Assembly (NCBI RefSeq): GCF_024529975.1
Contig: NZ_AP024897.1
Coordinates: forward strand, 124,001 to 188,000
Source: Vibrio quintilis
GTDB taxonomy: Bacteria; Pseudomonadota; Gammaproteobacteria; Enterobacterales; Vibrionaceae
Reading direction: 5' to 3'
Length of the DNA stretch: 64,000 nucleotides
The notes under the pieces were generated by a model, which saw only the letters and a program-made list of their open reading frames with translations, did not search any database and was not told the DNA's origin. Of the stretch, positions 39,872 through 48,790 are shown one piece after another. Both the position numbers and the translations under genes were made by a program. Positions within the stretch are counted from its first letter, which is position 1; each line of letters starts with the position of its first letter.

Positions 39872-39896
39872 TTATCCTGAATGTTGATGTTCTTAT

Positions 39897-39966
39897 CTGG
39901 TGTTGTAAGTGTTGGGGTACAGTGTGAATCTGAGTTATCTTATGACAAACGAACTGGTGTTATAAG
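39897..39966. repeat. Direct repeat in the dehydrogenase-LysR divergent promoter
   Basis: CTGGTGTTGTAAG (39897-39909) recurs as CTGGTGTTATAAG (39954-39966), 57 bases apart in the 126-base divergent gap. They are candidate sites for the adjacent LysR regulator. Confidence 0.5.
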
Positions 39967-39997
39967 CCGTAAATTGTGAATACAAGAGTAACGAATC

Positions 39998-40900
39998 GTG
40001 AGTCATTACCCGAATCCGGATGATATTAAAGTGTTTGTACTGGCCGCCAAAAGTGGTGGCTTTTCTGCGGCCGCACAGCGGCTGAATGCTTCTCCCGCTT
40101 ATGTGAGTAAACGGGTAGCGATTCTGGAACGTACGCTTGGCATTCGTCTGTTTCATCGTGGCGCAAGGCATGTTTCCCTGACTACACAGGGAAAGGTCGC
40201 ACTGGAGTGGGCAGAAAAATTACTCGATGTGTCGGAGCAGATGATGCTGGCACTGAAGAATGAACAGGCGATTCCTACCGGCACCCTGCGGATTGTCACC
40301 AGCACGGGTTTCGGCAGCCACTGTATTGCGCCGCTGTTGTCAGAGCTGCCGCAGCAGTATCCCGAACTTGAGATTGATCTGGAGCTGCTCGATCGTCCGG
40401 TGGACCTGATTTCCGAGGGCTTTGATCTGGAAATCCGTACCGGGCCGGTCATGCCTTCTGATCTGATCGCGAAGAAAATCTATACCAACCACCGGATATT
40501 ATGTGCCTCGCCCGGTTATATTGCGGTACACGGCATGCCGCATACCCTGAAAGCACTGAAACATCATCGCTGTATTCTGATCCGGGAAAGGGAACAGGCC
40601 GGTGAGCAGTGGCATTTATTGCAGGATCAGCAGGCAGTGGATACGAAAGTCAAATTTGTGATGAAAACCAATTATGGCGAAGTGGCCAAACGCTGGTGTC
40701 TGGATGGCGCAGGAATTATGCTGCGCTCGGTCTGGAGTGTCAGGGAAGCTCTGGAAGCCGGTTCGCTGGTACAGGTGCTCCCGGAATTCACCCAGCCAGC
40801 TGACTTCTGGGCGATCTATCCGGATCGGCTGTCAGCCTCGGCGAAACTGCGGGTGGTGGTTGATTATCTGTCTCAGCGGCTTGGTGCCCCTTCTGTCTGA
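39998..40900 (+). CDS. LysR-family regulator, DmlR/TtdR-like
   Basis: A 300-residue LysR protein: N-terminal winged helix (DIKVFVLAAKSGGFSAAAQRLNAS) and a two-lobe effector domain (TSTGFGSHCIAPLLSELP). Divergent pairing with a DmlA-type dehydrogenase is the same as in E. coli dmlA/dmlR, so it probably activates that gene in response to tartrate or D-malate. The start is taken at GTG 39998. Its end overlaps the end of the convergent LysR gene by 28 bases. Confidence 0.88.
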   Translation: MSHYPNPDDIKVFVLAAKSGGFSAAAQRLNASPAYVSKRVAILERTLGIRLFHRGARHVSLTTQGKVALEWAEKLLDVSEQMMLALKNEQAIPTGTLRIVTSTGFGSHCIAPLLSELPQQYPELEIDLELLDRPVDLISEGFDLEIRTGPVMPSDLIAKKIYTNHRILCASPGYIAVHGMPHTLKALKHHRCILIREREQAGEQWHLLQDQQAVDTKVKFVMKTNYGEVAKRWCLDGAGIMLRSVWSVREALEAGSLVQVLPEFTQPADFWAIYPDRLSASAKLRVVVDYLSQRLGAPSV

Positions 40901-41781
40901 CGGTTAATCCGGCGTAATAAAGTCTGCCGGGCATGCGCAACCCGCACCTGACGCAGCGCACTGGCGATCCAAATCAGATAGTAGTGAATATCGGTACTGC
41001 CCACCGGCGGAGTGATAGCTGCCAGCTCACCCGAATCAATCTGAGACTGACACAAATACTGTGGTAACACCGACCAGCCAAACCCCTGGATCAGCACGCT
41101 TCTTAATGCCCGCATGTCCTGCGCAACGACGGATGGAATCACCTGTGCGGCAGACAGCTTATTTTTCGCCAGCCAGTTATCAATGAGTGACAGCTCAAGA
41201 TTGTAAGCAACCAGAGGTTCCCGGGTCATTGCGGTCAGTAAATCGGCTGACTGATTCAGCCGTTCAGCCACTGGCGGTGAAGCAACGGCCAGTACTTTAT
41301 CGGTCAGAATTAACTCGCTTTTCAGCCTCCCGTCAGTCACCGGATGGGCTGAAATGCCCAGATCGCAATGGCCTTCCAGTAACATCTGATTGACCATCGG
41401 TCCATCACCGGTGTGCATGCGCACCCGGATTCCATCTTCCAGCAATGGTGTCAGTTCTTTAGCCAGCACTTCCGCCATAAAATCAGCATGGCCAATAATC
41501 TGCAAAGCGCCGGCGACATCCATTGAGCGGGCCCGTGCCGATGCCAGTGCCGCTTCGGCGCTGTCCAGTTTGTCACCGATGTCTGCTGCCAGCTCGTCGG
41601 CGGTTGATGTCGGCTTCACGCCATCCGGCTGACGTTCAAATAAACTCCGGCCAATGGCGACTTCCAGTCCGGCAATATGCTGTGACACCGCAGGCTGGGT
41701 CAGGTTCAGTGAGCGCGCTGCGCCACTGATAGAACCCTGACGATAAACTTCAATAAAAGTGCGTAAACGAATCAGTGACAT
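40873..41781 (-). CDS. LysR-family transcriptional regulator
   Basis: A 302-residue LysR protein with helix-turn-helix IRLRTFIEVYRQGSISGAARSLNL and QPAVSQHIAGLE. The start is the ATG at 41781 (MSLIRLRTF); a further 19 codons to 41838 run through the promoter. It is divergent from the aldehyde dehydrogenase, its likely target. A 14-base perfect palindrome ATAAATATATTTAT (41791-41804) overlaps its own upstream region and may be an operator. Confidence 0.87.
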   Translation of the reverse strand: MSLIRLRTFIEVYRQGSISGAARSLNLTQPAVSQHIAGLEVAIGRSLFERQPDGVKPTSTADELAADIGDKLDSAEAALASARARSMDVAGALQIIGHADFMAEVLAKELTPLLEDGIRVRMHTGDGPMVNQMLLEGHCDLGISAHPVTDGRLKSELILTDKVLAVASPPVAERLNQSADLLTAMTREPLVAYNLELSLIDNWLAKNKLSAAQVIPSVVAQDMRALRSVLIQGFGWSVLPQYLCQSQIDSGELAAITPPVGSTDIHYYLIWIASALRQVRVAHARQTLLRRINRQTEGAPSR

Positions 41782-41933
41782 AGTTGACCCATAAATATAT
41801 TTATACCCCTGGTAAAATAGCATTGTTAGCGCCCGCACTGCAATCAGTCGTATGATGACTTCAACGCAAACAGCGACCGAAATAAATCATAACTTCACGC
41901 TGAAAAATCAGTGAAAGCCAAAGGAAGAAAGTC

Positions 41934-43364
41934 ATGACTGCACACTCTGTTGAAGATATAAATTCTGTTGAAGATATGAACGCGATTTTAAACCGCATGA
42001 AGCGGGCACATCTGGCGGCCGGACCTGCCAGCGCAGCACTCCGCCGGGATCGTCTGATGCGTAGCATTCGCCTGATTCAGGAAAATCATCAGTTACTGAC
42101 TCAGGCGATGTGTGCCGACTTCGGCCACCGCAGTGTTTACCAGTCACTGATCGCAGATGTGGCAACCACGATAAACGCTCTTCAGCATGCTGCCGAACAT
42201 CTGGAAGAGTGGATGAAACCGGAACCTGCTGAAACCCCGGATAACACCACGCAAGCCCTGATTCAGTCTCAGCCTTTGGGGGTGATTGGTATTATCAGCC
42301 CGTGGAACTTCCCGGTGAATTTATCTTTCGGACCACTGGCGGGTGTTTTTGCCGCAGGGAATACTGCGATGCTCAAGCCTTCAGAGCTGACACCGGCAAC
42401 GTCAGAGTTATTGGCTGAACTGGTGGCCCGTTATTTTGACCCGGAAGAGCTGACAGTTGTACTGGGGGAAGCCGATACCGCGCGAACATTCAGTACGCTG
42501 CCATTTGATCACCTGATTTTTACCGGCAGTAGCCAGGTTGGTCGCCATGTCATGCGGGCTGCGGCTGAAAACCTGGTGCCGGTCACGCTGGAGTTGGGTG
42601 GTAAATCTCCGGTAGTGGTCGATGATAGTGCAGCGATGGCACATGTCGCTGAGCGAACGCTGACGGTGAAAACATTCAATGTCGGGCAGATTTGCCTGTC
42701 GCCGGACTATATGCTGATGCCGGATGATCAGGTCAATGATTTTGTAAAAGAATCCAAAGTGTTTATGGCACGCAGTTTCCCACAGATACAGGACAATGAA
42801 GACTATACTTCGATTGTGACACCGCGCCATTATCAGCGTCTGATATCGTTACTTGAAGATGCCAGACAAAAAGGGGCTGAAATTATCAGTCTTGCGCCGG
42901 AAGGGGAGCCGGACTTCGATGAGCTCAGCAGAAAGATAGCGCCACATCTGGTGCTGAATGTGACCGATGACATGCAGATCATGCAGGAAGAGATTTTCGG
43001 CCCGTTACTGCCGGTGGTGACCTGCCGGAGTACCGGTGAAGCCATTGATTACATCAATGCACGTCCACGGCCACTGGCTGCTTATTACTTCGGCGAAGAT
43101 ACGGCGAAACGGCAGACCTTTGCCAGCCGGACCACTTCCGGAGCGCTGGTTGTGAATGACATTATGAGTCATGCCACGATCGACAGCCTGCCATTTGGTG
43201 GGGTTGGTGCTTCCGGTATTGGTGCTTATCATGGCATTCACGGATTCCGGCGATTCTCTCATGCCAAACCCGTGGTAATTCAAAACCGGGACAGTGAACT
43301 GAGTCAGCGGTTACAGGCACCTTATCAGCATAAGCTGGAAATACTGACCGACATGCTGAAATAA
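41934..43364 (+). CDS. Aldehyde dehydrogenase, coniferyl-aldehyde dehydrogenase type
   Basis: A 476-residue NAD(P)-dependent aldehyde dehydrogenase. The oxyanion Asn is in SPWNFPVNL, the general base in TLELGGKSPVVV, and the catalytic Cys in NVGQICLSPDYML; EEIFGPLLPVV is also conserved. The short N-terminus and the GQICLSPDY form match the CalB/coniferyl-aldehyde group. An 18-base tandem repeat near the start (41946-41981) encodes NSVEDI/NSVEDM. It is followed by the Hsp31-like gene. Confidence 0.88.
   Translation: MTAHSVEDINSVEDMNAILNRMKRAHLAAGPASAALRRDRLMRSIRLIQENHQLLTQAMCADFGHRSVYQSLIADVATTINALQHAAEHLEEWMKPEPAETPDNTTQALIQSQPLGVIGIISPWNFPVNLSFGPLAGVFAAGNTAMLKPSELTPATSELLAELVARYFDPEELTVVLGEADTARTFSTLPFDHLIFTGSSQVGRHVMRAAAENLVPVTLELGGKSPVVVDDSAAMAHVAERTLTVKTFNVGQICLSPDYMLMPDDQVNDFVKESKVFMARSFPQIQDNEDYTSIVTPRHYQRLISLLEDARQKGAEIISLAPEGEPDFDELSRKIAPHLVLNVTDDMQIMQEEIFGPLLPVVTCRSTGEAIDYINARPRPLAAYYFGEDTAKRQTFASRTTSGALVVNDIMSHATIDSLPFGGVGASGIGAYHGIHGFRRFSHAKPVVIQNRDSELSQRLQAPYQHKLEILTDMLK
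41946..41981. repeat. In-frame 18-base tandem duplication in the aldehyde dehydrogenase
   Basis: TCTGTTGAAGATATAAAT is followed directly by TCTGTTGAAGATATGAAC (two mismatches), duplicating six codons just after the start. It is outside the catalytic domain. Confidence 0.85.
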
Positions 43365-43476
43365 AAAACGCAACACAGACAACAGAATCACGGCACGGGG
43401 CCAATCATCACAGCGATGTCTCCGTGACGGAAATAAAATCAGATGACCGTGACATGCACGGTAACAGGAGAAAGCA

Positions 43477-44154
43477 ATGAAAGTATTAATGGTAATCACC
43501 TCTCACAGTGAACTGGGTAACACCGGCGGCAAAACCGGCTTCTGGCTGGAAGAATTCGCCGCACCTTATTACATTTTTAAAGATGCGGGCGCAGAGATTG
43601 TGCTGGCTTCTCCGCTGGGTGGTGAGCCACCGCTGGACCCGAAAAGTGACTTAGAAGATTTCCAGACTGAGCTAACCCATCGCTTCAAAGCCGACCCGGC
43701 CGCACAGGAAGCACTGGCAAACACAGTCAGGCTGGATACGGTCGATCATGATGCGTTTGATACGGTTTTCTATCCGGGTGGACATGGTCCGTTATGGGAT
43801 CTGGCTGAGTCTGAAAAATCCATCAGCCTGATTGAATCATTTGAACGTGCCGGTAAACCGATTGGTTTTGTCTGCCATGCATCCGGTGTACTTCGCCATG
43901 TGAAAGCTGCCAACGGCGAGCCGTTGATCAAAGGCCGCAAAGTCACGGGCTTTACCAACAGTGAAGAAGCGGGTGTTGAGCTGACAGATGTCGTGCCTTT
44001 CCTGATCGAAGATGAATTTATCCGTCTGGGTGGCCTGTATGAAAAAGGCCCCGACTGGGCACCTTACATAGTGGAAGACGGCAAGCTTGTCACCGGCCAA
44101 AACCCGGCCAGTTCTGAAGGTGTGGCGAAAGCACTGCTGGCGCAGCTGGCGTGA
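43477..44154 (+). CDS. DJ-1/PfpI superfamily protein, Hsp31-like
   Basis: A 225-residue class I glutamine-amidotransferase-like protein. The nucleophile elbow is GFVCHASG, the conserved Glu is in GFWLEEFAAP, and the PGGHGPLWD loop and N-terminal TSHSELGNTGGKTG match the Hsp31 group, which acts on methylglyoxal or other reactive aldehydes. Placement behind an aldehyde dehydrogenase fits a detoxification pair. It is followed by strong terminators. Confidence 0.85.
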   Translation: MKVLMVITSHSELGNTGGKTGFWLEEFAAPYYIFKDAGAEIVLASPLGGEPPLDPKSDLEDFQTELTHRFKADPAAQEALANTVRLDTVDHDAFDTVFYPGGHGPLWDLAESEKSISLIESFERAGKPIGFVCHASGVLRHVKAANGEPLIKGRKVTGFTNSEEAGVELTDVVPFLIEDEFIRLGGLYEKGPDWAPYIVEDGKLVTGQNPASSEGVAKALLAQLA

Positions 44155-44177
44155 TTTCACTTTAGCCCTGAGTTTGA

Positions 44178-44209
44178 AATGCCCCGTTTGAGACGGGGCA
44201 TTTTTTTTA
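44178..44209 (+). terminator. Rho-independent terminator
   Basis: AATGCCCCGT and ACGGGGCATT form a stem followed by eight T residues. Confidence 0.9.
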
Positions 44210-44244
44210 GCACTGCATCAATATTGTTTCTTATATCAAGAGCC

Positions 44245-44270
44245 ATCCCCGCCATAGTGCGGGGATTTTT
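44245..44270 (+). terminator. Second tandem terminator
   Basis: ATCCCCGC and GCGGGGAT with a CATAGT loop and a T run. It isolates the pilus leader from upstream transcription. Confidence 0.85.
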
Positions 44271-44280
44271 GTTCGTATTT

Positions 44281-44681
44281 TGAACGAACTACTCCCTTTT
44301 TTGGGGAGTAACGGGCGGCTCCGGAAAAGGACTAGCATAGGCGAATCGATAGCATGCAAAGTGATTCGCCGCCAGTTAATCAGGATTCCGACGGTTGTCA
44401 GGTCAGGTGAATCACTTTGAAAATCATACCGGAATCAATTCACTGAAAGCGCTAAGAAAAGCGCGGGCAGGTTAACCCAATGAAGACAGAAAATCTTCAC
44501 TGTTGGTATGAGCAGTAAATGTGATTCGCCGTATGTCAGGCGATGACCGTGCCTCAAAAGGGCGGGAATGTGGCATCTGTTACTACTACTTCACAGTCAG
44601 GGTAGTCCGTTAGCTCCGAGCGGTTATATCGGGCTCTGATTCATTCCGTTAAATTTTCGCAATAACGAGCATGAGGCAATT
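44281..44681 (+). other. Long repeat-rich leader of the pilus operon
   Basis: These 400 bases hold no protein gene but much local symmetry. AAAGTGATTCGCCG (44355-44368) recurs as ATGTGATTCGCCG (44519-44531), and its inverse GGTGAATCACTTTG lies at 44406-44419. GGCGAATC...GATTCGCC closes a hairpin (44340-44368); GCGC...GCGC and TGAAGA...TCTTCA make two more (44451-44500). It may be a structured 5' leader, regulator sites, or both. It matches no riboswitch class that I can recognise. Confidence 0.45.
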
Positions 44682-44750
44682 ATGACTTGGTATTGCGCGT
44701 GTTTGTCTCTGGTCGTTTCAGCACAAACACATCACATGTTGAAGAGGTGA
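44682..44750 (+). CDS. Possible 22-residue leader peptide
   Basis: An ORF with GAGG five bases before its ATG encodes MTWYCACLSLVVSAQTHHML plus KR, ending three bases before the start of the TcpQ-like gene. A hairpin GTGTTTGT/ACAAACAC (44699-44730) lies inside it, so its translation could open or close the structure before the pilus genes. It contains the downstream ribosome-binding site. Length alone makes this uncertain. Confidence 0.35.
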   Translation: MTWYCACLSLVVSAQTHHMLKR

Positions 44751-44753
44751 TGA

Positions 44754-45551
44754 ATGAGTTACAAAGCTTATTTGCTGACAGCACTTTGTCTCAGTTTTTT
44801 AGGAGGGTGCTCATCATACAGCGCCGCCACAACTCCTCAGGTTCCGCGCTCAGGGGAACATAAAACTATGGTTGAAACTAAAACTATAGATGAAACAGCG
44901 GTTGCCACTGCCGGTTTCCCTGAATCCGGTCATTCAAAAGCTACAAAATCAGGCAACAACAAGCCCGGGGTGAAACCGGGGCAGAAATCCGGTGTGAAAA
45001 CAAGAATATCCGGCATCACGCATCCGCCAGCGAATCCTTTTGTTATTTTGCAGGGAGAAACCTACAAGAGCGCGATGATTCACTGGCTGAAATCAGACGG
45101 GTACAAGGGGATTGCCTGGGCGATTTATGCCGGCACCCGGGAGCGTTTAAAAAAGGTCGCCACGAAAAATGACATGATCCCCGGCGATCCGGCAACTGTA
45201 TCCGCCGCTTTATCGGCAAAACTGGGTGTGAAACTCAGTATCGCAACAAACGAGAAGCTGAAATACGCGGCTATTCACGAATGGCATGATCTCAGCGTCA
45301 AAATTGTAAAAGTGCACGGTAATACACTGAAAGGTGTCCTTAAAAATCTGGTCACAGATTTTGGCTGGAACTGGAATGATCAGCAAAGCTGGCGGACGCA
45401 TAAAAACCTGCATGGTTTTTCAATTCCGTTTCCTCTCGTTGCTCCTGTTGATGATATTGGCCTGTTGCTGAATCAGGTCTTAGCCAATCGTCCCGTCCGT
45501 GCTGAATATTTTGAAGATACACAAACTGTGTTTGTCACTGATGATAAGTAG
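44754..45551 (+). CDS. TcpQ-domain lipoprotein, type IVb pilus (PilL-like)
   Basis: A 265-residue protein with a lipoprotein signal (LCLSFLGGC, Cys19), a low-complexity Lys/Gly/Ser/Thr region (about 25-85) and a C-terminal TcpQ-like domain (about 160-265) with HEWHDLSVKIVKVHGNTLKGVLKNLV. The family (TcpQ, R64 PilL C-terminus) supports secretin assembly in the outer membrane. It is the first structural gene of the operon. The middle repeat NPFVILQGETYKSAMIHWLK is a short TcpQ/PilL-type motif. Confidence 0.8.
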   Translation: MSYKAYLLTALCLSFLGGCSSYSAATTPQVPRSGEHKTMVETKTIDETAVATAGFPESGHSKATKSGNNKPGVKPGQKSGVKTRISGITHPPANPFVILQGETYKSAMIHWLKSDGYKGIAWAIYAGTRERLKKVATKNDMIPGDPATVSAALSAKLGVKLSIATNEKLKYAAIHEWHDLSVKIVKVHGNTLKGVLKNLVTDFGWNWNDQQSWRTHKNLHGFSIPFPLVAPVDDIGLLLNQVLANRPVRAEYFEDTQTVFVTDDK

Positions 45552-45559
45552 AGGGTTCA

Positions 45560-47047
45560 ATGAAAGGAAAAATATTAGCCGCACTGCTTATAGTGCTGGC
45601 ATTATCAGGCTGTGTTTCCCGGCTGTATGATGACAACACAAAAGCAAGTCATCAGGTGAAGGAAGAAATTACCTCTCAGGTTGCAAAAATTAATTACGAT
45701 AAAGCGATTCGTATCGATTTACCGCCTTTTGATAAGGCAGAATTTGATGATTCAGCTTCGCCCGCCTGGTTAAAAAAACGCATTTCTTATTCGGTTGCCG
45801 GTGTCTCTCTCAGTATTGTGCTTCACCAAATCATGAATGATGCTGACGGCAGGCCGCCGGAAATTATTTATGGTGAAGATGTTGACCCCAATGTTCCTGT
45901 TTCCCTTTCTTTACCCGAAGGAACAGTGAAAGAAGCATTTAACTTACTGACATCAGCAACAGACTACGGCTTTGTTTTCGGGGAAAACAAAATTGAAGTG
46001 AGAAGGTTTATCAGTTCATCATTTTCAATTCCATTGCCGCCTGGAGTTTACTCATCTCAAATGGGAAATCAGGGAACCAAAAGCAGTGACGATGAGGGCG
46101 CCATTGTTGAAGGACAGTTTATTAATACAGTGATAAAAGATCAGAATTTGATCGAGAAGGTACTGAATAATATTAAAGGATTGCTTAAAACCACCGTACA
46201 CGAAAAAAATGATGATAAACATCTTTTCTCTGGTGGCACAGTGACAGCCATTGATGGGTTGTCGATGATTCATGTCACCACCAGCCCCTCCAAAATGCAT
46301 CAGGTCGAAAGGTATATTGAAAGTGTAAAAAAATCCTTATCCAGACAGGTCTTACTCGATTTCCGGGTGCTTGAATTCCGGGCCACGAATGGGAATGAAC
46401 GGGGGGTAGACCTGAATCTTGTGCGTGACATCGGAGACGGCACACTGAAATTTTTCACTCAGGGAACCAGTCTTTATTCGTCAACCAATGGTTATGGTTT
46501 TAGTTTTACAGGGGTGAATGGCTGGGAAGGCACGACCGCGTTTATCAAAGCGCTGGAAAAACAGGGCACGGTGAGTGTCGAACGGCCTTTAACCCAGCTG
46601 GCTTTAAATAACATCCCGGTCCGGCTGACACAAAACAGAAATAACCCTTATCTGGAAAAAGTGTCAACCACGGTCGATGACGGTGTGGTGACCACTGACT
46701 TTACCCGCGGGAATGTGATTGAAGGGATAGATATCGCCTCGGTAGCGAATGTCGAAGATGACTTTGCATGGGTCCGGGTTGCCGGAAATATTAACTCGGT
46801 GGTTGATACGGAACTGCGGAAAGTGGGTAACAATAAGGTCCGTTTTTATACCACCCGGACATCCGACATTAACTTTACCGGCAAAATCCGCTACGGGCGG
46901 ACTTATATCATTTCGAGAGTGTCAGAAACCAAATTAAAAAGTGACAAGACGAGAAACCTGGGAACGGACTACATCGGTTCTAACGCTACGCAAAAAGAAC
47001 ATGTTGAAACACTGGTTCTTCTGACGCCGCGGAGATTTGAACAATGA
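45560..47047 (+). CDS. pilN: PilN-family type IVb pilus outer-membrane secretin
   Basis: A 495-residue lipoprotein secretin (lipobox LALSGC). N-terminal STN-like and N-domains (about 70-170, GVSLSIVLHQIMNDADGRPP) precede a secretin domain with VDLNLVRDIG, GTVSVERPLTQLALNNIPVRL and the C-terminal strand region ETLVLLTPRRFEQ. It forms the channel for the pilus in the outer membrane. It lies nine bases after the TcpQ-like gene and overlaps pilO by four. Confidence 0.9.
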   Translation: MKGKILAALLIVLALSGCVSRLYDDNTKASHQVKEEITSQVAKINYDKAIRIDLPPFDKAEFDDSASPAWLKKRISYSVAGVSLSIVLHQIMNDADGRPPEIIYGEDVDPNVPVSLSLPEGTVKEAFNLLTSATDYGFVFGENKIEVRRFISSSFSIPLPPGVYSSQMGNQGTKSSDDEGAIVEGQFINTVIKDQNLIEKVLNNIKGLLKTTVHEKNDDKHLFSGGTVTAIDGLSMIHVTTSPSKMHQVERYIESVKKSLSRQVLLDFRVLEFRATNGNERGVDLNLVRDIGDGTLKFFTQGTSLYSSTNGYGFSFTGVNGWEGTTAFIKALEKQGTVSVERPLTQLALNNIPVRLTQNRNNPYLEKVSTTVDDGVVTTDFTRGNVIEGIDIASVANVEDDFAWVRVAGNINSVVDTELRKVGNNKVRFYTTRTSDINFTGKIRYGRTYIISRVSETKLKSDKTRNLGTDYIGSNATQKEHVETLVLLTPRRFEQ

Positions 47048-48186
47048 TGCCGATTTCAAAAAGCGGGGAACGGAGATTGCTGTCAAAAGATGACAGCTTT
47101 TTTCTGGGTGAGCAGGATTATCTGGCACGGTTTGAACGGAAAAATAAGCAAGTTATTTATCAATCTGATTGTGCCGTTATCTGTTTGGCGGAGTATTTTA
47201 TCGATCAGTATGAACCCGGTGATTACTGGGTTCTGGTCTATCAGGCCGACCATGATCGTTATTATTCCGCGGTTATCAAAGGGCAGGTGGTCATTAGTGA
47301 AAAAACCGGGACGGAGGACGATGTTCTGGTGGCCCATCGTTATGATCTGGAAGAAAGCCGCTGTATTGTCAGTAACACGGATTTCACGTATCAGGATATT
47401 GTCGCGACGAATGTTGGCCCCATTGACCGGGCTGACATCCCCGGCCGGTATATCACCTCACTCGATGCCGCCAATAAAAAACGCCTGAGAAAGAAAATCA
47501 GACGCTACTCACTTGGCCTGCTGGTGCTGATGGCCGCGATTTCATGGTACGTTTACATCCACTCACCGGCAGGCAGTGAGCAGCCTGTCCGGGTCGTTGA
47601 TATATACGCGGACTATAAAGCGGATATTGCCAGCCAGATTTCGGCATATCATGCGATAGAGCAGGCGACTTACCTGTATGCGCTCAGCCTGACATTTCCG
47701 GATAGCATGGCGCTGCAAAGGATTACCAAAACCGGCAATACATTAGAAATGACGCTGAAGAAAGCAAACTTACGTATGGCAGTGGTACAGGAGTGGCTGA
47801 ATAAAAATCCGCAAATGAAGCCGCTCTATCATGACCATAAGTTTGTGCTCGATCTCTCCGGAACGGCCGGAAAATGGCTTCACTTGATTGTGCCGGTCGG
47901 CGGGTTACCTTTCTTCTTACATGATAAAGCGATTGAGATGGGCGGGAGCAATGTTTCGCTGTCTGACCGGGTGGAAAACAGCCGGTATATTCAAAGAACA
48001 TTCAAAGCACAATTTAATCAGCAGGAAATTGGTGGTTTGACGCTGTATAACGAGTTGCTGAAAAACACACCTTCTTTTCTGACCTCACTTCGTATTACCC
48101 CGGCCCGGGGAAAAACATCAATTGTTAACGTTGATTTAAGCATCACCATTAAAGGCCAAAAAAATGAACAACACCAAAGTATTTAG
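47044..48186 (+). CDS. PilO-like type IVb pilus inner-membrane protein
   Basis: A 380-residue protein with a cytoplasmic N-terminal domain (about 1-155), one transmembrane helix (LGLLVLMAAISWYVYIH, about 158-174) and a periplasmic C-terminal domain. Size, topology and position between the secretin and PilP match R64 PilO (PilO2 family). It probably links the inner-membrane platform to the secretin. It overlaps the next gene by 23 bases. Confidence 0.8.
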   Translation: MMPISKSGERRLLSKDDSFFLGEQDYLARFERKNKQVIYQSDCAVICLAEYFIDQYEPGDYWVLVYQADHDRYYSAVIKGQVVISEKTGTEDDVLVAHRYDLEESRCIVSNTDFTYQDIVATNVGPIDRADIPGRYITSLDAANKKRLRKKIRRYSLGLLVLMAAISWYVYIHSPAGSEQPVRVVDIYADYKADIASQISAYHAIEQATYLYALSLTFPDSMALQRITKTGNTLEMTLKKANLRMAVVQEWLNKNPQMKPLYHDHKFVLDLSGTAGKWLHLIVPVGGLPFFLHDKAIEMGGSNVSLSDRVENSRYIQRTFKAQFNQQEIGGLTLYNELLKNTPSFLTSLRITPARGKTSIVNVDLSITIKGQKNEQHQSI

Positions 48187-48790
48187 AGCCGGTGCAGCTG
48201 CTTTTATTGTCCTGGCAGCGGCACTGTTTGCTTATCGTCCCCTGTCTGGCAGCTATGCTGCCAATCACCGGAATAAAACGGTTTATAAAACCGATGTGCT
48301 CGAAAAAGCGGATTACAGCATGCCGGGTATCGAGCTCGATGATGATACCGCCCGGCTGATTGATTTTTCGAAATCGATTGCTGTTGTCAGTATGGAAAAA
48401 AATCTGGTTGCAGCGCAGGCGGCACTGAATGAACAGAAAAACCTGAAAGATGATGGCAGCAAGCAGGCATTAGCGACGTTTGGCACGCCGTCGGTCATGC
48501 TTCCGACAGTGATCGAAGAGTCGGTGCAACATACGCAGACTGATTTGAAGCAACAGGACATTGACCGCCCTCAGCAAAGAAAGATGAATATCTCGATTAA
48601 ATCCGTTTTTATTCCCGGTGACGGAAAACCTTCTGCTGTGATTGCGATTGATAATGGACAGGAGACTCTCGTCAGAGAAGGCGCAGTTCTGGAAAATATT
48701 AAAATATCGAAAATCGAAAGTCATCAAATCACGGTCACCGGTCAGGGGAAAACACAGGTTGTCTACGTTACCAGGCAGGTCACGTTATGA
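48164..48790 (+). CDS. PilP-like type IVb pilus biogenesis protein
   Basis: A 208-residue protein with an N-terminal signal anchor (AGAAAFIVLAAALFAYRPL) and a short C-terminal beta domain (AVIAIDNGQETLVREGAVLE, then the TVTGQGKTQVVYV strand) of the T2SS GspC/PilP type. It should contact the secretin in the periplasm. It overlaps pilO upstream and the ATPase gene downstream (ATGA). Confidence 0.8.
   Translation: MNNTKVFRAGAAAFIVLAAALFAYRPLSGSYAANHRNKTVYKTDVLEKADYSMPGIELDDDTARLIDFSKSIAVVSMEKNLVAAQAALNEQKNLKDDGSKQALATFGTPSVMLPTVIEESVQHTQTDLKQQDIDRPQQRKMNISIKSVFIPGDGKPSAVIAIDNGQETLVREGAVLENIKISKIESHQITVTGQGKTQVVYVTRQVTL

Noticed and set aside
44281..44681. Cyclic-di-GMP riboswitch before the pilus genes
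   Set aside because: I looked for the GEMM-I core elements known from Vibrio; they are not present in the right order.
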